Assembly (NCBI GenBank): GCA_963792205.1
Contig: CAWBVI010000011.1
Coordinates: forward strand, 1 to 64,000
DNA: 64,000 nt
Direction: 5' to 3'
Origin: DATDAH01 sp963792205
Lineage (GTDB): Bacteria; Actinomycetota; Acidimicrobiia; Acidimicrobiales; DATDAH01
Shown here: positions 56,950 through 64,000 of the stretch, piece by piece
Layout of the letters: the number at the start of each line of letters is the position of its first letter
How positions within the stretch are numbered: the first letter of the stretch is position 1
The notes under the pieces: generated by a model
What the model was told of the DNA's origin: nothing
Seen by the model: the letters and a program-made list of their open reading frames with translations, nothing else
Database searches by the model: none
Position numbers and translations under genes: made by a program

Positions 56950-58248
56950 CTATGTGTGGGCGAGGAGGAACGACGTCAGGGCGGCGAGGAGGAGGTCGGG
57001 GTCGAGGGCGCCCGCCGTCTCGCGAGCCGAGTGCATGGCGAGCTGGGCGACACCGACGTCGACCGTGGCGACGCCCAGGCGGGCGGCGGCCACCGGACCG
57101 ATGGTGGAACCGCACGGGAGGTCGTTGCGGCTCACGAAGTGCTGGACGGGCACGTCGGCCGCCGCCGCGGCTCGCAGGAAGGGCACGGCGCTGTCCGCGT
57201 CACTGGCGTAGCGCTGGGAGGCGTTCACCTTCACCACCGGACCGCCGTTGATGCGGACCGGGTGCCCGGGATCGTGGCGCTCGACGTGGTTCGGATGGGT
57301 GGCGTGGGCCATGTCCGCCGACACGCAGGCCGAGCCGGCCAGCGCTCGGGCGAGGTCGTCCGTTTCGCCGCCGTGGGCGGCGTGGGCCCGGCGCAGGATC
57401 CCGGGCAGGAGGTCGCCGTCGGCACCCGACCGGGAGACCGACCCGACCTCCTCGTGGTCGTAGAGGCACACCACCGCCGGCCCGGGGGGCTCCTCGGACG
57501 TGCAGGCGACCAGCGCTTCGACGGCTGCGAAGCAGCTCACCAGGTTGTCCAGCCGGCCACTGACCAGGAGCTCCTCGCCCGGACCGGAAAGGGCCGCCGG
57601 GGCGATGTCGTGCAGCATGAGATCCCACGCCAGGAGGTCCTCGGCTGCGGCGCCGACCGCCGCGGCCACGGTGTCGACCACACCGTCGCTCCCGTCGGGC
57701 GCCCAGAGCGGAGCCAGGTGCTGCTGGGGGTCGAGGCGCAGGCCGGCCTGGTTCACCTCGCGATCGAGGTGGATGGCGAGCTGGGGGATCCGGGCGACGG
57801 CCCCCGGGAGGCGCACGAGCTCGGACGCGACCTCGTCATCCCGGCGCACCGACACCCGCCCGGCCAGGCCGAGGTCCCGGTCGAGCCAGCTGTTCCAGAG
57901 CGCCCCGCCGTAGACCTCGACGGCCAGGCGCTGCCAGCCGGCCGCCACCGACACGGGACGGGGCTTGAGCCGCAGGTTGGGGCTGTCGGTGTGGGCGCCG
58001 ACGATCCGCAGGGCCGCCGCCGGCGCGGTGCCCGGCCACAGCCCGGCGACGAGCGCCCCGCCGCGGCGGACGTACCAGCGATCGGGCAGCGCGGTGGTCC
58101 ACGACGCCTCCTCGTCGATCGGGGTGAACCCGGCGGCGTCGAGGAGCCCGGCCGCCCGGGCCACGGCGTGATACGGCGTGGGCGACGCATCGAGGTGCTC
58201 GAGCAGCCGTCGAGCCGCGTCGCGGGCGGCGGGATCAGCCACGAGCAC
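56950..58248 (-). CDS. M18-family aspartyl aminopeptidase
   Basis: A 432-residue enzyme from GTG 58248 (58242 also possible). Metal motifs: GAHTDSPNLRLKP, the NSWLDRDLGLAGRV bridging Asp, YDHEEVGS and DMAHATHPN; also PCGSTIGP. Length and motifs match M18 peptidases that remove N-terminal acidic residues, in keeping with the peptide transporter nearby. Overlaps the CapA-like gene by 14 bases. Confidence 0.92.
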   Translation of the reverse strand: MLVADPAARDAARRLLEHLDASPTPYHAVARAAGLLDAAGFTPIDEEASWTTALPDRWYVRRGGALVAGLWPGTAPAAALRIVGAHTDSPNLRLKPRPVSVAAGWQRLAVEVYGGALWNSWLDRDLGLAGRVSVRRDDEVASELVRLPGAVARIPQLAIHLDREVNQAGLRLDPQQHLAPLWAPDGSDGVVDTVAAAVGAAAEDLLAWDLMLHDIAPAALSGPGEELLVSGRLDNLVSCFAAVEALVACTSEEPPGPAVVCLYDHEEVGSVSRSGADGDLLPGILRRAHAAHGGETDDLARALAGSACVSADMAHATHPNHVERHDPGHPVRINGGPVVKVNASQRYASDADSAVPFLRAAAAADVPVQHFVSRNDLPCGSTIGPVAAARLGVATVDVGVAQLAMHSARETAGALDPDLLLAALTSFLLAHT

Positions 58249-59380
58249 CCCCGGACCGCTCCACCCCGGGCTCGAGCTCGGCACACGCCCGCAGGTCCTC
58301 CCACGCGGCCTCGGCCTCGGTGGCCTCCTCACCCGTGAGGGTGGCGGGGACGCCCGACGAGAGGCGGGCCGGGACCCAGTCGGCGGCGTCGACCCGGCGC
58401 CCGGTCAGGGTGAGCCGGAGGACGCCGGACTCCGCCGACGGTCCGACGGCGCTGCCGAAGGCGAAGTTGCCGAGGCCGTAGTGCACGTACGCACCATCGC
58501 GCAGACCGCCACCGAGGGGGATGTGGGCGTGGCTCCCGACGATGACATCGGCGCCCGCCTCGATGAGCTCGTCCGCGATCTCGGGCTGGTCGGCGACGGG
58601 GCAGCCCACCCGCTCGCGGCCCCAGTGGAGGTACACGACGAGGGTGTCGGCCTCCGAGCGCTCGGCTCGGACGGCCTCGAGCAGCCGGGTGGGGTCCTCG
58701 GCCACCGCCAGCCCGGGCCCGTCCTCGGTGGCGGTCCAGGGCCCGACGAGGTGGCCGTCGGTCACCCGTGAGGCCCCGAAGATCGAGATCCGCTGGCCCC
58801 GCACCCGGAGGCGGAAGGGCGTGTAGGCCTCGGCTTCGTCGTGGCCGGCGCCGACGAGGGGCAGGCCGGTCGTCGGCTCCTGCGCCGCCGCGAGGGTGTC
58901 GATCAAGCCCTCCTCACCGAAGTCCATGCCGTGGTTGTTCGCCAGGGTGACCACGTCCACCCCGCCACTGCGGAGGGCGGCGAACGCAGCGGCCGGGGCC
59001 CGGAAGTTGAACTCCTTGGGCACGGCCTCCCCTCGCTCGGTCACGGCGGTCTCGAGGTTGACCATGGTGACGTCGGCCGCCAGCGCGTCGGCCACCTCGG
59101 CGAACAGGGCGTCGGGGTCGTCGGCCAGGAGCGCACCCGGTGTGCCCTCGAAGTTCACGTCACCCCCGAACGCGAACGTCACCGGCTTCCCGGAGCCGAG
59201 TCCCCCGGCCGTGACCGGGGCTGCGGTGGCGCGGGGCAGGTCGTCGCGTTGCGCCGGCGGCACGGGCCGGGTGACCGCCCGCGCCACGGCTCGACCGTCT
59301 GCGGGCAGCTCGGTGCTGTCACACGCCGCCGCGGCCAGCACGAACGCGGCGACGAGGCCGCCGACCGCGACCGGCCTCAC
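58235..59380 (-). CDS. CapA-like lipoprotein (poly-gamma-glutamate synthesis/metallophosphatase)
   Basis: A 381-residue protein from GTG 59380. A short signal ends at a lipobox-like AAAAC (residue ~20). The metallophosphoesterase-like CapA fold shows FAFGGDVNFEG, MVNLETAVTERG, TLANNHGMDFGEEGLIDTL, and VIVGSHAHIP. Relatives act in poly-gamma-glutamate capsule or unknown phosphatase roles. Its GTG overlaps the stop of the DUF4388-like gene. It would act outside the membrane. Confidence 0.85.
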   Translation of the reverse strand: MRPVAVGGLVAAFVLAAAACDSTELPADGRAVARAVTRPVPPAQRDDLPRATAAPVTAGGLGSGKPVTFAFGGDVNFEGTPGALLADDPDALFAEVADALAADVTMVNLETAVTERGEAVPKEFNFRAPAAAFAALRSGGVDVVTLANNHGMDFGEEGLIDTLAAAQEPTTGLPLVGAGHDEAEAYTPFRLRVRGQRISIFGASRVTDGHLVGPWTATEDGPGLAVAEDPTRLLEAVRAERSEADTLVVYLHWGRERVGCPVADQPEIADELIEAGADVIVGSHAHIPLGGGLRDGAYVHYGLGNFAFGSAVGPSAESGVLRLTLTGRRVDAADWVPARLSSGVPATLTGEEATEAEAAWEDLRACAELEPGVERSGGARG

Positions 59381-60099
59381 GGGGCGGCATCGTCCGCCCG
59401 GACCACCACCAGGCCTCGGTCGAGCAGACGGTGCAGCACCTCGAAGACGGTGAAGGCGCTGAGGCCCGAGGCGGCGATGAGCTCGGCGACGGTTCCGTCG
59501 TCGCCGGCGGCGTGGAGCACCTGCCACTCGACCGCCGACAGCTCCGTGGTGGTCACGCCCGGCGGCAGCGTCGGCGCCCGGTGGATCCGGGTGGCCGTCG
59601 AGGGCAGCGACTCGCTGAGCGTGCGCCACGCCGCCAGGCGGTGTCCCGCCTCGGTCAGGACCTCGTCGACGTCGAAGCAGAACCGACTGCCGAGCTGGTG
59701 CGAGCGGTCGGCCAGGACCTGGTAGCGCTCGGCCCCCGGGACGAGGAGCTCGACCAGGGTGGACACGACGTGCTCGTGGAGCACGGCCCGCAGCCGTTCG
59801 CTGTCGACCCGCTCGTCGTCGTCCAAGCGGCCGATGATCCCGTCGGCGCCTTGGGCCGCACCGGAATCGACCCAGGCCGGCTCGGGTGCCGCGCCGGAGC
59901 CGACCACGATCTGGTGGATCGACGGCCCGGAGGCGGCGGTGGCCAGGTAGATCCGTCCGCCGTCGAGGCCCACCACGCGCGGGGTGCCACCCTCGAAGCG
60001 GACGAGGCCGGTCAGGCCTGACGCGGCGAGGCCCCGGAGGACGTCGCCGACCGTGACCGAGTCCAGGGACCCAGAGCTCGGCACCCTCGTCTCCGCCAT
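59377..60099 (-). CDS. DUF4388-like (PATAN-type) protein beside conservon
   Basis: A 240-residue soluble protein. The N-terminal ~80 residues have VTVGDVLRGLAASGLTGLVR and RVVGLDGGRIYLATAA, the pattern of DUF4388/PATAN domains, often found next to small GTPases and their roadblock partners. A C-terminal winged-helix-like region follows (LSAVEWQVLHAAGDDGTVAE). It is divergent from the conservon kinase, 138 bases away, and may be a partner of that system. Confidence 0.65.
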   Translation of the reverse strand: MAETRVPSSGSLDSVTVGDVLRGLAASGLTGLVRFEGGTPRVVGLDGGRIYLATAASGPSIHQIVVGSGAAPEPAWVDSGAAQGADGIIGRLDDDERVDSERLRAVLHEHVVSTLVELLVPGAERYQVLADRSHQLGSRFCFDVDEVLTEAGHRLAAWRTLSESLPSTATRIHRAPTLPPGVTTTELSAVEWQVLHAAGDDGTVAELIAASGLSAFTVFEVLHRLLDRGLVVVRADDAAP

Positions 60100-60237
60100 G
60101 GGCTCAACCTACTGCGGACCTTTCGCCCGGCTGTTGATGGGCCGACCCCCGTGTCGGTCTCAAGATGCCAGGGATGACGCCGATGGGGAAAGCGCCCGGG
60201 AGCGCTCCGGGCGCCGCTTCCGACCAAGGGCGAACCC

Positions 60238-62829
60238 ATGCAGAGAAACGCGAACGTCGGGTCCAAGCTGCTGGCCCTCATCGCCGTACCCGCCGTGGTC
60301 CTCGTGGCCGTGGCCAGCGTCGGTGCCCGAGGCCGCCTCGACGAAGCCGACCGCTCCCAGCTGACCGAGAACGGTGCCCGCCTCGCGGCGGCCAGCACGT
60401 CGTTGGTCCACGAGCTGCAGCTCGAACGCCTCCTCACCATGCGCTTCGTGCAGGGCGACGAGACCGTCGCCGCCGAGCTCGAGGAGCAGCGCGCCGCCAC
60501 CGACGGCGCGACCGAGTCCTTCGTCGGCCCGTCGGCGGGCATGTCGGGGGGGCCGGTCGGCCAGCGCCTCGATGCCGCGGCCCGGCAGCTGACCACGATC
60601 CACGACCTCCGGGCGTCGATCGACGACGGCAATGCCGCGCCGGACGTCGTCATCGAGGCCTACGACAACGCCGTCGACGGGTTCCTCGAGCTGGAGGCGT
60701 CCATCGCCTCGAGCGGTGGCATCCCCGAGCTCACCGCCACCCTGAGCGACAGCCTCACCCTCGCCCGGGCGAAGGAGGCCCGGGCCCAGCGCTCGGCCCG
60801 CATCGCCACCATCTCGGTCGTCGGGTCGTTCCGCTCGGGCGACTACCCCGCATTGGACGCCCTGGAGCAGGAGGAGAACCGCCAGTTCGCCCGGCTCGAG
60901 GAGTCCCAGAACGAGGTCCTGACCACCAGCGTGCGCAACGCGATGGCCACCTCCGAGGTGCGCGACGCCGATGCCCTGATGGACCGCGTCATGGCCCAAG
61001 GAGTCATCGGCGGCTCGGGCCAGCCCGGCGTCGAGCCCGCCCGGTGGCAGACGTCGGCCAGCGGCTGGCTGGACACCGTGCACGGTGCCGAGGGCACCAC
61101 CCTCGATGCCACCATCAACGAGGCCGGTGTCGCGGCGTTCGAGGCCGACAAGTCGGCCCGCCTGTACCTGATCGGCACCGCCGCGGCGGTCATTCTCTCG
61201 ATCCTCCTGGCCAGCCTGCTCGCCCGACGGATCAACCGCCGCCTGCAGCGCCTGACCACGGCCGCCAACCAGCTCGCCACCGTCGAGCTCCCCCGGCTGG
61301 TGGACGACCTCCGGTCGCCCGGGCAGAGCCGAGAGGCCGCCGAGCCGATCGCGCCGATCGAGGTCGACTCGAAGGACGAGATCGGCCAGCTGGCCGAGGC
61401 CTTCAACGCCATCCAGCAGGTGACCAGCCAGGTGGCCGAGGAGCAGGCCGCCCTGCTGCGACGGGGGATCGCCGACATCTTCGTCCACCTCGCCCGGCGC
61501 AACCAGTCCCTGCTCGACCGCCAGATCGAGTTCATCGACAGCCTCGAGGCCCAGGAGCAGGACCCCGACCAGCTCGAGAACCTCTTCAAGCTCGACCACC
61601 TCGCCACCCGCATGCGGCGCAACGCGGAGAGCCTCCTGGTCCTCGCCGGCGCCGAGCCGCCCCGGCGCCGGGCCCGACCCGTCGAGCTCGCAGACATCGT
61701 CCGCGTGGCGATCGGCGAGGTCGAGGACTTCACCCGGGTCAACCTGCGCGCGCTGGACGAGACCACCGTCGGCGGCCACGCCGCGGTCGACCTGGCCCAC
61801 CTGCTCTCGGAGCTGATGGAGAACGCCACCCAGTTCTCGCCCCCCGACAGCACGGTCGAGGTCCTCGGTGCCCGCACCGCGGACGGCGGGTACGCGATCA
61901 GCATCGCCGACCACGGCATCGGCATGAGCGCCGAGCAGCTGGCCGAGGCGAACCAACTGCTGTCCGAGCCTCCGCCCGTCGGCCTGGCCCTGTCCCGATC
62001 CCTGGGCTTCATCGTCGTCGGCCGACTGGCCCGCCGCCTCCAGGTGACGGTCCGCCTGAGCGCGTCGGCGGACGGTGGCGTGATCGCGGTCGTGCAGCTG
62101 CCGGCGGCCGTCCTCGCCGGTCAGATCGAGGAGCGGCCGGCGGTCGGTGCGCCGGCACCGCCGGAGACCAGCGGGCTGGCGGCGCCGGCCCACCTGTCCG
62201 AAGCCTTGCCTGCGGGCGAGGAGTTCGAGCGGGGCCTCGCCGAGCTCATCGGCAGTGACGCCCCGCCCGCCGCGACCAGCGCCGAGGACCACGAGGCCTT
62301 CTGGGGGACCAAGTCCGACAATGCGGTGGAGGACGGCTTCATCGCCGATCTCGCGACCGACGACCTCCTGCTGCCCCCGCCACCGGCCGACCTCGAGGAT
62401 CCCGTCCTGCCGACACGCGGCCCGGACGTCGAGGAGCCTCCGGCCCCGCCCCCACCGCCTGTGGATGCGTCCTTCGCGCCCGAGGCTCGGGTCGAGGCCA
62501 CCCCGCCGACGGTCGCCGAGCCGTCGTGGGAGCCCGCGCCCGACTGGTTCGACGGCGACCTGGCCTCCGTCGATGCCTCGAACGGGAACGCCGCTCCGGT
62601 CCAGGAGCCGGTCACCACGCCGGCGGCCGCCGCGCCGACGGTCAGCGCGGCCACCGCCCCACTCGCCCGGCGCAAGCCGATGGCGACCTTGACCGACGAG
62701 CCCGTGGCTCGGCCCTCGGGTCGATCCGCCTCCACCCGGCGATCGCCGGAAGAGGTCCGGGCCATGCTCTCCCGCTACCGGCGGGGGATCCAGGACGGCC
62801 GAGGCAGCGCGCCCGGCACGGAGGACTGA
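60238..62829 (+). CDS. Conservon sensor histidine kinase (CvnA-like) with nitrate/nitrite-sensing domain
   Basis: An 863-residue kinase. Membrane segments at ~9-28 and ~308-331 flank a helical NIT-type sensor domain (TSLVHELQLERLLTMRFVQG). HAMP follows (~330-400), then the phosphoacceptor-like helix LDHLATRMRRNAESLL, N-box LLSELMENATQFS and G-box DHGIGM. The ~260-residue tail is Pro/Ala-rich and disordered. The gene starts a conservon with roadblock, DUF742 and GTPase genes. Conservon kinases usually lack a clear response regulator partner, as here. Confidence 0.9.
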   Translation: MQRNANVGSKLLALIAVPAVVLVAVASVGARGRLDEADRSQLTENGARLAAASTSLVHELQLERLLTMRFVQGDETVAAELEEQRAATDGATESFVGPSAGMSGGPVGQRLDAAARQLTTIHDLRASIDDGNAAPDVVIEAYDNAVDGFLELEASIASSGGIPELTATLSDSLTLARAKEARAQRSARIATISVVGSFRSGDYPALDALEQEENRQFARLEESQNEVLTTSVRNAMATSEVRDADALMDRVMAQGVIGGSGQPGVEPARWQTSASGWLDTVHGAEGTTLDATINEAGVAAFEADKSARLYLIGTAAAVILSILLASLLARRINRRLQRLTTAANQLATVELPRLVDDLRSPGQSREAAEPIAPIEVDSKDEIGQLAEAFNAIQQVTSQVAEEQAALLRRGIADIFVHLARRNQSLLDRQIEFIDSLEAQEQDPDQLENLFKLDHLATRMRRNAESLLVLAGAEPPRRRARPVELADIVRVAIGEVEDFTRVNLRALDETTVGGHAAVDLAHLLSELMENATQFSPPDSTVEVLGARTADGGYAISIADHGIGMSAEQLAEANQLLSEPPPVGLALSRSLGFIVVGRLARRLQVTVRLSASADGGVIAVVQLPAAVLAGQIEERPAVGAPAPPETSGLAAPAHLSEALPAGEEFERGLAELIGSDAPPAATSAEDHEAFWGTKSDNAVEDGFIADLATDDLLLPPPPADLEDPVLPTRGPDVEEPPAPPPPPVDASFAPEARVEATPPTVAEPSWEPAPDWFDGDLASVDASNGNAAPVQEPVTTPAAAAPTVSAATAPLARRKPMATLTDEPVARPSGRSASTRRSPEEVRAMLSRYRRGIQDGRGSAPGTED

Positions 62830-62832
62830 GCC

Positions 62833-63255
62833 ATGAGCAACCTGAGCAGCGCGGCCCAGAACATCAACTGGCTGATCGCCAACTTCGTCGGCCAGGTGCC
62901 CGGCGTGCAGGAGGCCGTGGTCGTCTCGGCGGACGGGCTGCCGATGGCCGTCTCCACAGGTCTCGACCGCGACTCCGCCGACCGCTTCGCCGCCGTGGCC
63001 TCGGGTCTCATCGGCCTGGCCTACGGCGCCGCGGGTCGCTTCGACGGGGGCGGCGTCAACGAGATCGTCGTCGAGATGGAGCGCGCCTTCCTGTTCGTGA
63101 CCGGCATCAGCGACGGTTCCAGCCTCGCCGTGATGGCCGCCTCCGGCTGCGACGTCGGCCTCGTCGGCTACGAGATGGCGGTCCTGGTCGACAAGGCCGG
63201 CTCGGTGCTCACCCCCGAGCTCCGGGCCGAGCTCCAGGGCGCGCTGCCGCGGTGA
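62833..63255 (+). CDS. Conservon roadblock/LC7 protein (CvnB-like)
   Basis: A 140-residue roadblock-fold protein. NWLIANFVGQVPGVQEAVVV and SADGLPMAVS match MglB-type regulators of small GTPases; the C-terminal helix has EMAVLVDKAGSVLTPELRAE. It probably controls the GTP state of the GTPase encoded at 63680. Three bases separate it from the kinase gene. Confidence 0.92.
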   Translation: MSNLSSAAQNINWLIANFVGQVPGVQEAVVVSADGLPMAVSTGLDRDSADRFAAVASGLIGLAYGAAGRFDGGGVNEIVVEMERAFLFVTGISDGSSLAVMAASGCDVGLVGYEMAVLVDKAGSVLTPELRAELQGALPR

Positions 63256-63333
63256 GTGGGCGGAGCTAGCGCACGACGATGGTCGACCTGACGGAGCGGG
63301 CCGTGGGCCCCGGCGGAGCCGAGAGCGGCAACG

Positions 63334-63699
63334 ATGAGCGATGAAGGGTGGGAACGCGGGCTGGCAGCCCGGGTACGGCCCTATGCCATCACCGGCGGCC
63401 GCACGCGGGGCGCCACCGATCTCCCGTACGAGACGATCATTCAACGGACGGGTGAGGGTGAGCAGGCCCTACCCCAGCTCCTGCTCGAGCGCCGGCGCGT
63501 GGTCGAGCTCTGTGGGACCCCCCTGTCGATCGCCGAGGTCTCGGCCCACCTGAAGGTGGCGCTGGGCGTGGCGATGGTGCTCGTGGGTGATCTGAAGTCC
63601 GAGGGGCTGGTGGCCACCAGCCAGCCCCGCACAAGTCGTGGCGACCGCCCCGACATCGAACTGCTGGAAAGGGTGCTCAATGGCCTCCGGCAACTCTGA
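63334..63699 (+). CDS. Conservon DUF742 protein (CvnC-like)
   Basis: A 121-residue protein with the DUF742 pattern: VRPYAITGGRTRG, LELLLERRRVVELC-type helix (here LLLERRRVVELCGTPLSIAE) and LKVALGVAMVLVGDL, a winged-helix-like fold. The role in conservons is unknown but the gene is nearly always present. It overlaps the GTPase start by 20 bases. Confidence 0.9.
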   Translation: MSDEGWERGLAARVRPYAITGGRTRGATDLPYETIIQRTGEGEQALPQLLLERRRVVELCGTPLSIAEVSAHLKVALGVAMVLVGDLKSEGLVATSQPRTSRGDRPDIELLERVLNGLRQL

Positions 63700-64000
63700 A
63701 CTCACGACCCTCCAGGACGGAGGGGGCACCGGGAGGGCGCTGACCGTGCCCCTGCCCGTCAAGATGATCGTCGCCGGCGGCTTCGCCGTGGGGAAGACGA
63801 CGACGGTCGGCGCGATCTCCGAGATCGACCCCCTGACGACCGAGGCCGCCATCACGCAGGTGAGTGCCGGCGTCGACGACATGACGGGCGCGGAGGACAA
63901 GCGGTCCACGACCGTCGCGATGGACTTCGGCCGCGTGAGCCTCGGCCCCGATCTGGTCCTCTACCTGTTCGGGACGCCGGGCCAGGAGCGATTCCGGTTC
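63680..64000 (+). CDS. Conservon small GTPase (CvnD-like), cut by window end
   Basis: ATG 63680 inside the DUF742 gene; the first 107 residues are present. The P-loop is MIVAGGFAVGKTTTVGAIS, a TTVAMDFGRV switch region follows, and LFGTPGQERFRF (G3 motif) is the last coding sequence visible. It is an MglA/Ras-like GTPase, the fourth conservon member; the G4/G5 motifs lie beyond 64000. It would be the output of the kinase and roadblock protein. Confidence 0.9.
   Translation, partial: MASGNSELTTLQDGGGTGRALTVPLPVKMIVAGGFAVGKTTTVGAISEIDPLTTEAAITQVSAGVDDMTGAEDKRSTTVAMDFGRVSLGPDLVLYLFGTPGQERFRF

Noticed and set aside
55045..58338. 1097-residue frame opposite the amine oxidase and M18 genes.
   Set aside because: Antisense shadow with no domain.
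60160..63444. 1094-residue open frame opposite the conservon genes.
   Set aside because: Low-complexity antisense shadow of well-supported genes.

Overview
The window is GC-rich throughout and reads as an actinobacterial chromosome. Markers are an F420-type luciferase-like oxidoreductase, a mycothiol-dependent maleylpyruvate isomerase-family protein, a DUF3152 protein, many GTG/TTG starts with 4-base stop/start overlaps, an apparently leaderless promoter, and a Streptomyces-style conservon. The mix (peptide transporter next to DUF3152, copper amine oxidase, RnfD/FG-GAP/UnbV fusion) would suit Acidimicrobiia, but that placement is inference.

Region 1 (1-7.2 kb) is a decayed integration hotspot. 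Four copies of a tRNA 3'-end-like sequence (267, 4753, 7130 and 22614) mark attachment-site scars. Just inside the first two lie C-terminal stumps of a tyrosine integrase (347-469) and a serine recombinase (4757-4885), both reading toward the scar. Near three scars is a 20-base motif with two TCAC(A) half-sites that looks like an integrase arm site. Cargo: a LiaF-like protein, a PAP2-like/kinase membrane fusion with a degenerate phosphatase motif, two lipoproteins, a frameshifted fibronectin-III protein and a 44-residue excisionase-like HTH protein.

Region 2 (7.2-25.2 kb) holds secreted proteins (a thermonuclease with an excalibur domain, an alpha/beta-hydrolase lipoprotein), a four-gene operon (ribbon-helix-helix regulator, DUF4097 protein, DrrA/DrrB-type ABC exporter), an operon for an RnfD/FG-GAP/UnbV fusion and a peptidoglycan-binding lipoprotein, a MetE-like enzyme, an AraC/VOC/UvrA2 cluster, a methyltransferase and a LuxR regulator.

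Region 3 (25.4-43.7 kb) is mostly metabolic: cytochrome bd oxidase (cydAB), small PH-like and SRPBCC proteins, a cupin/PhzF/F420-oxidoreductase operon, a complete five-gene oligopeptide ABC transporter, a DUF3152 protein, dienelactone hydrolase, LysE exporter, and a two-gene operon of an S1P-lyase-like decarboxylase and an FGGY kinase. A 43-nt hairpin follows.

Region 4 (44-60.1 kb) has an ECF sigma factor with a membrane beta-propeller partner, a tight five-gene operon (aminotransferase, C45 acyltransferase, GNAT, acyl-CoA ligase, flavodoxin), a ferritin-like protein divergent from a TetR regulator and amidase, a C69 peptidase, a DUF983 protein, a copper amine oxidase, an M18 aminopeptidase, a CapA-like lipoprotein and a DUF4388-like protein. 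Many of these act on amines, amides or peptides, so with the Opp transporter the region suggests use of peptides and amines.

Region 5 (60.2 kb to the end) is a conservon: nitrate-sensor-type histidine kinase, roadblock/LC7 protein, DUF742 protein and the start of a small GTPase cut by the window edge.

One caution affects the whole window. At least 20 reading-frame breaks in conserved genes all shift +1, as if single bases had been inserted; about 17 lie in 32.8-35.9 kb. The protein on each side of every break is well conserved, so sequencing or assembly error is more likely than gene decay. Affected genes are annotated at full span.
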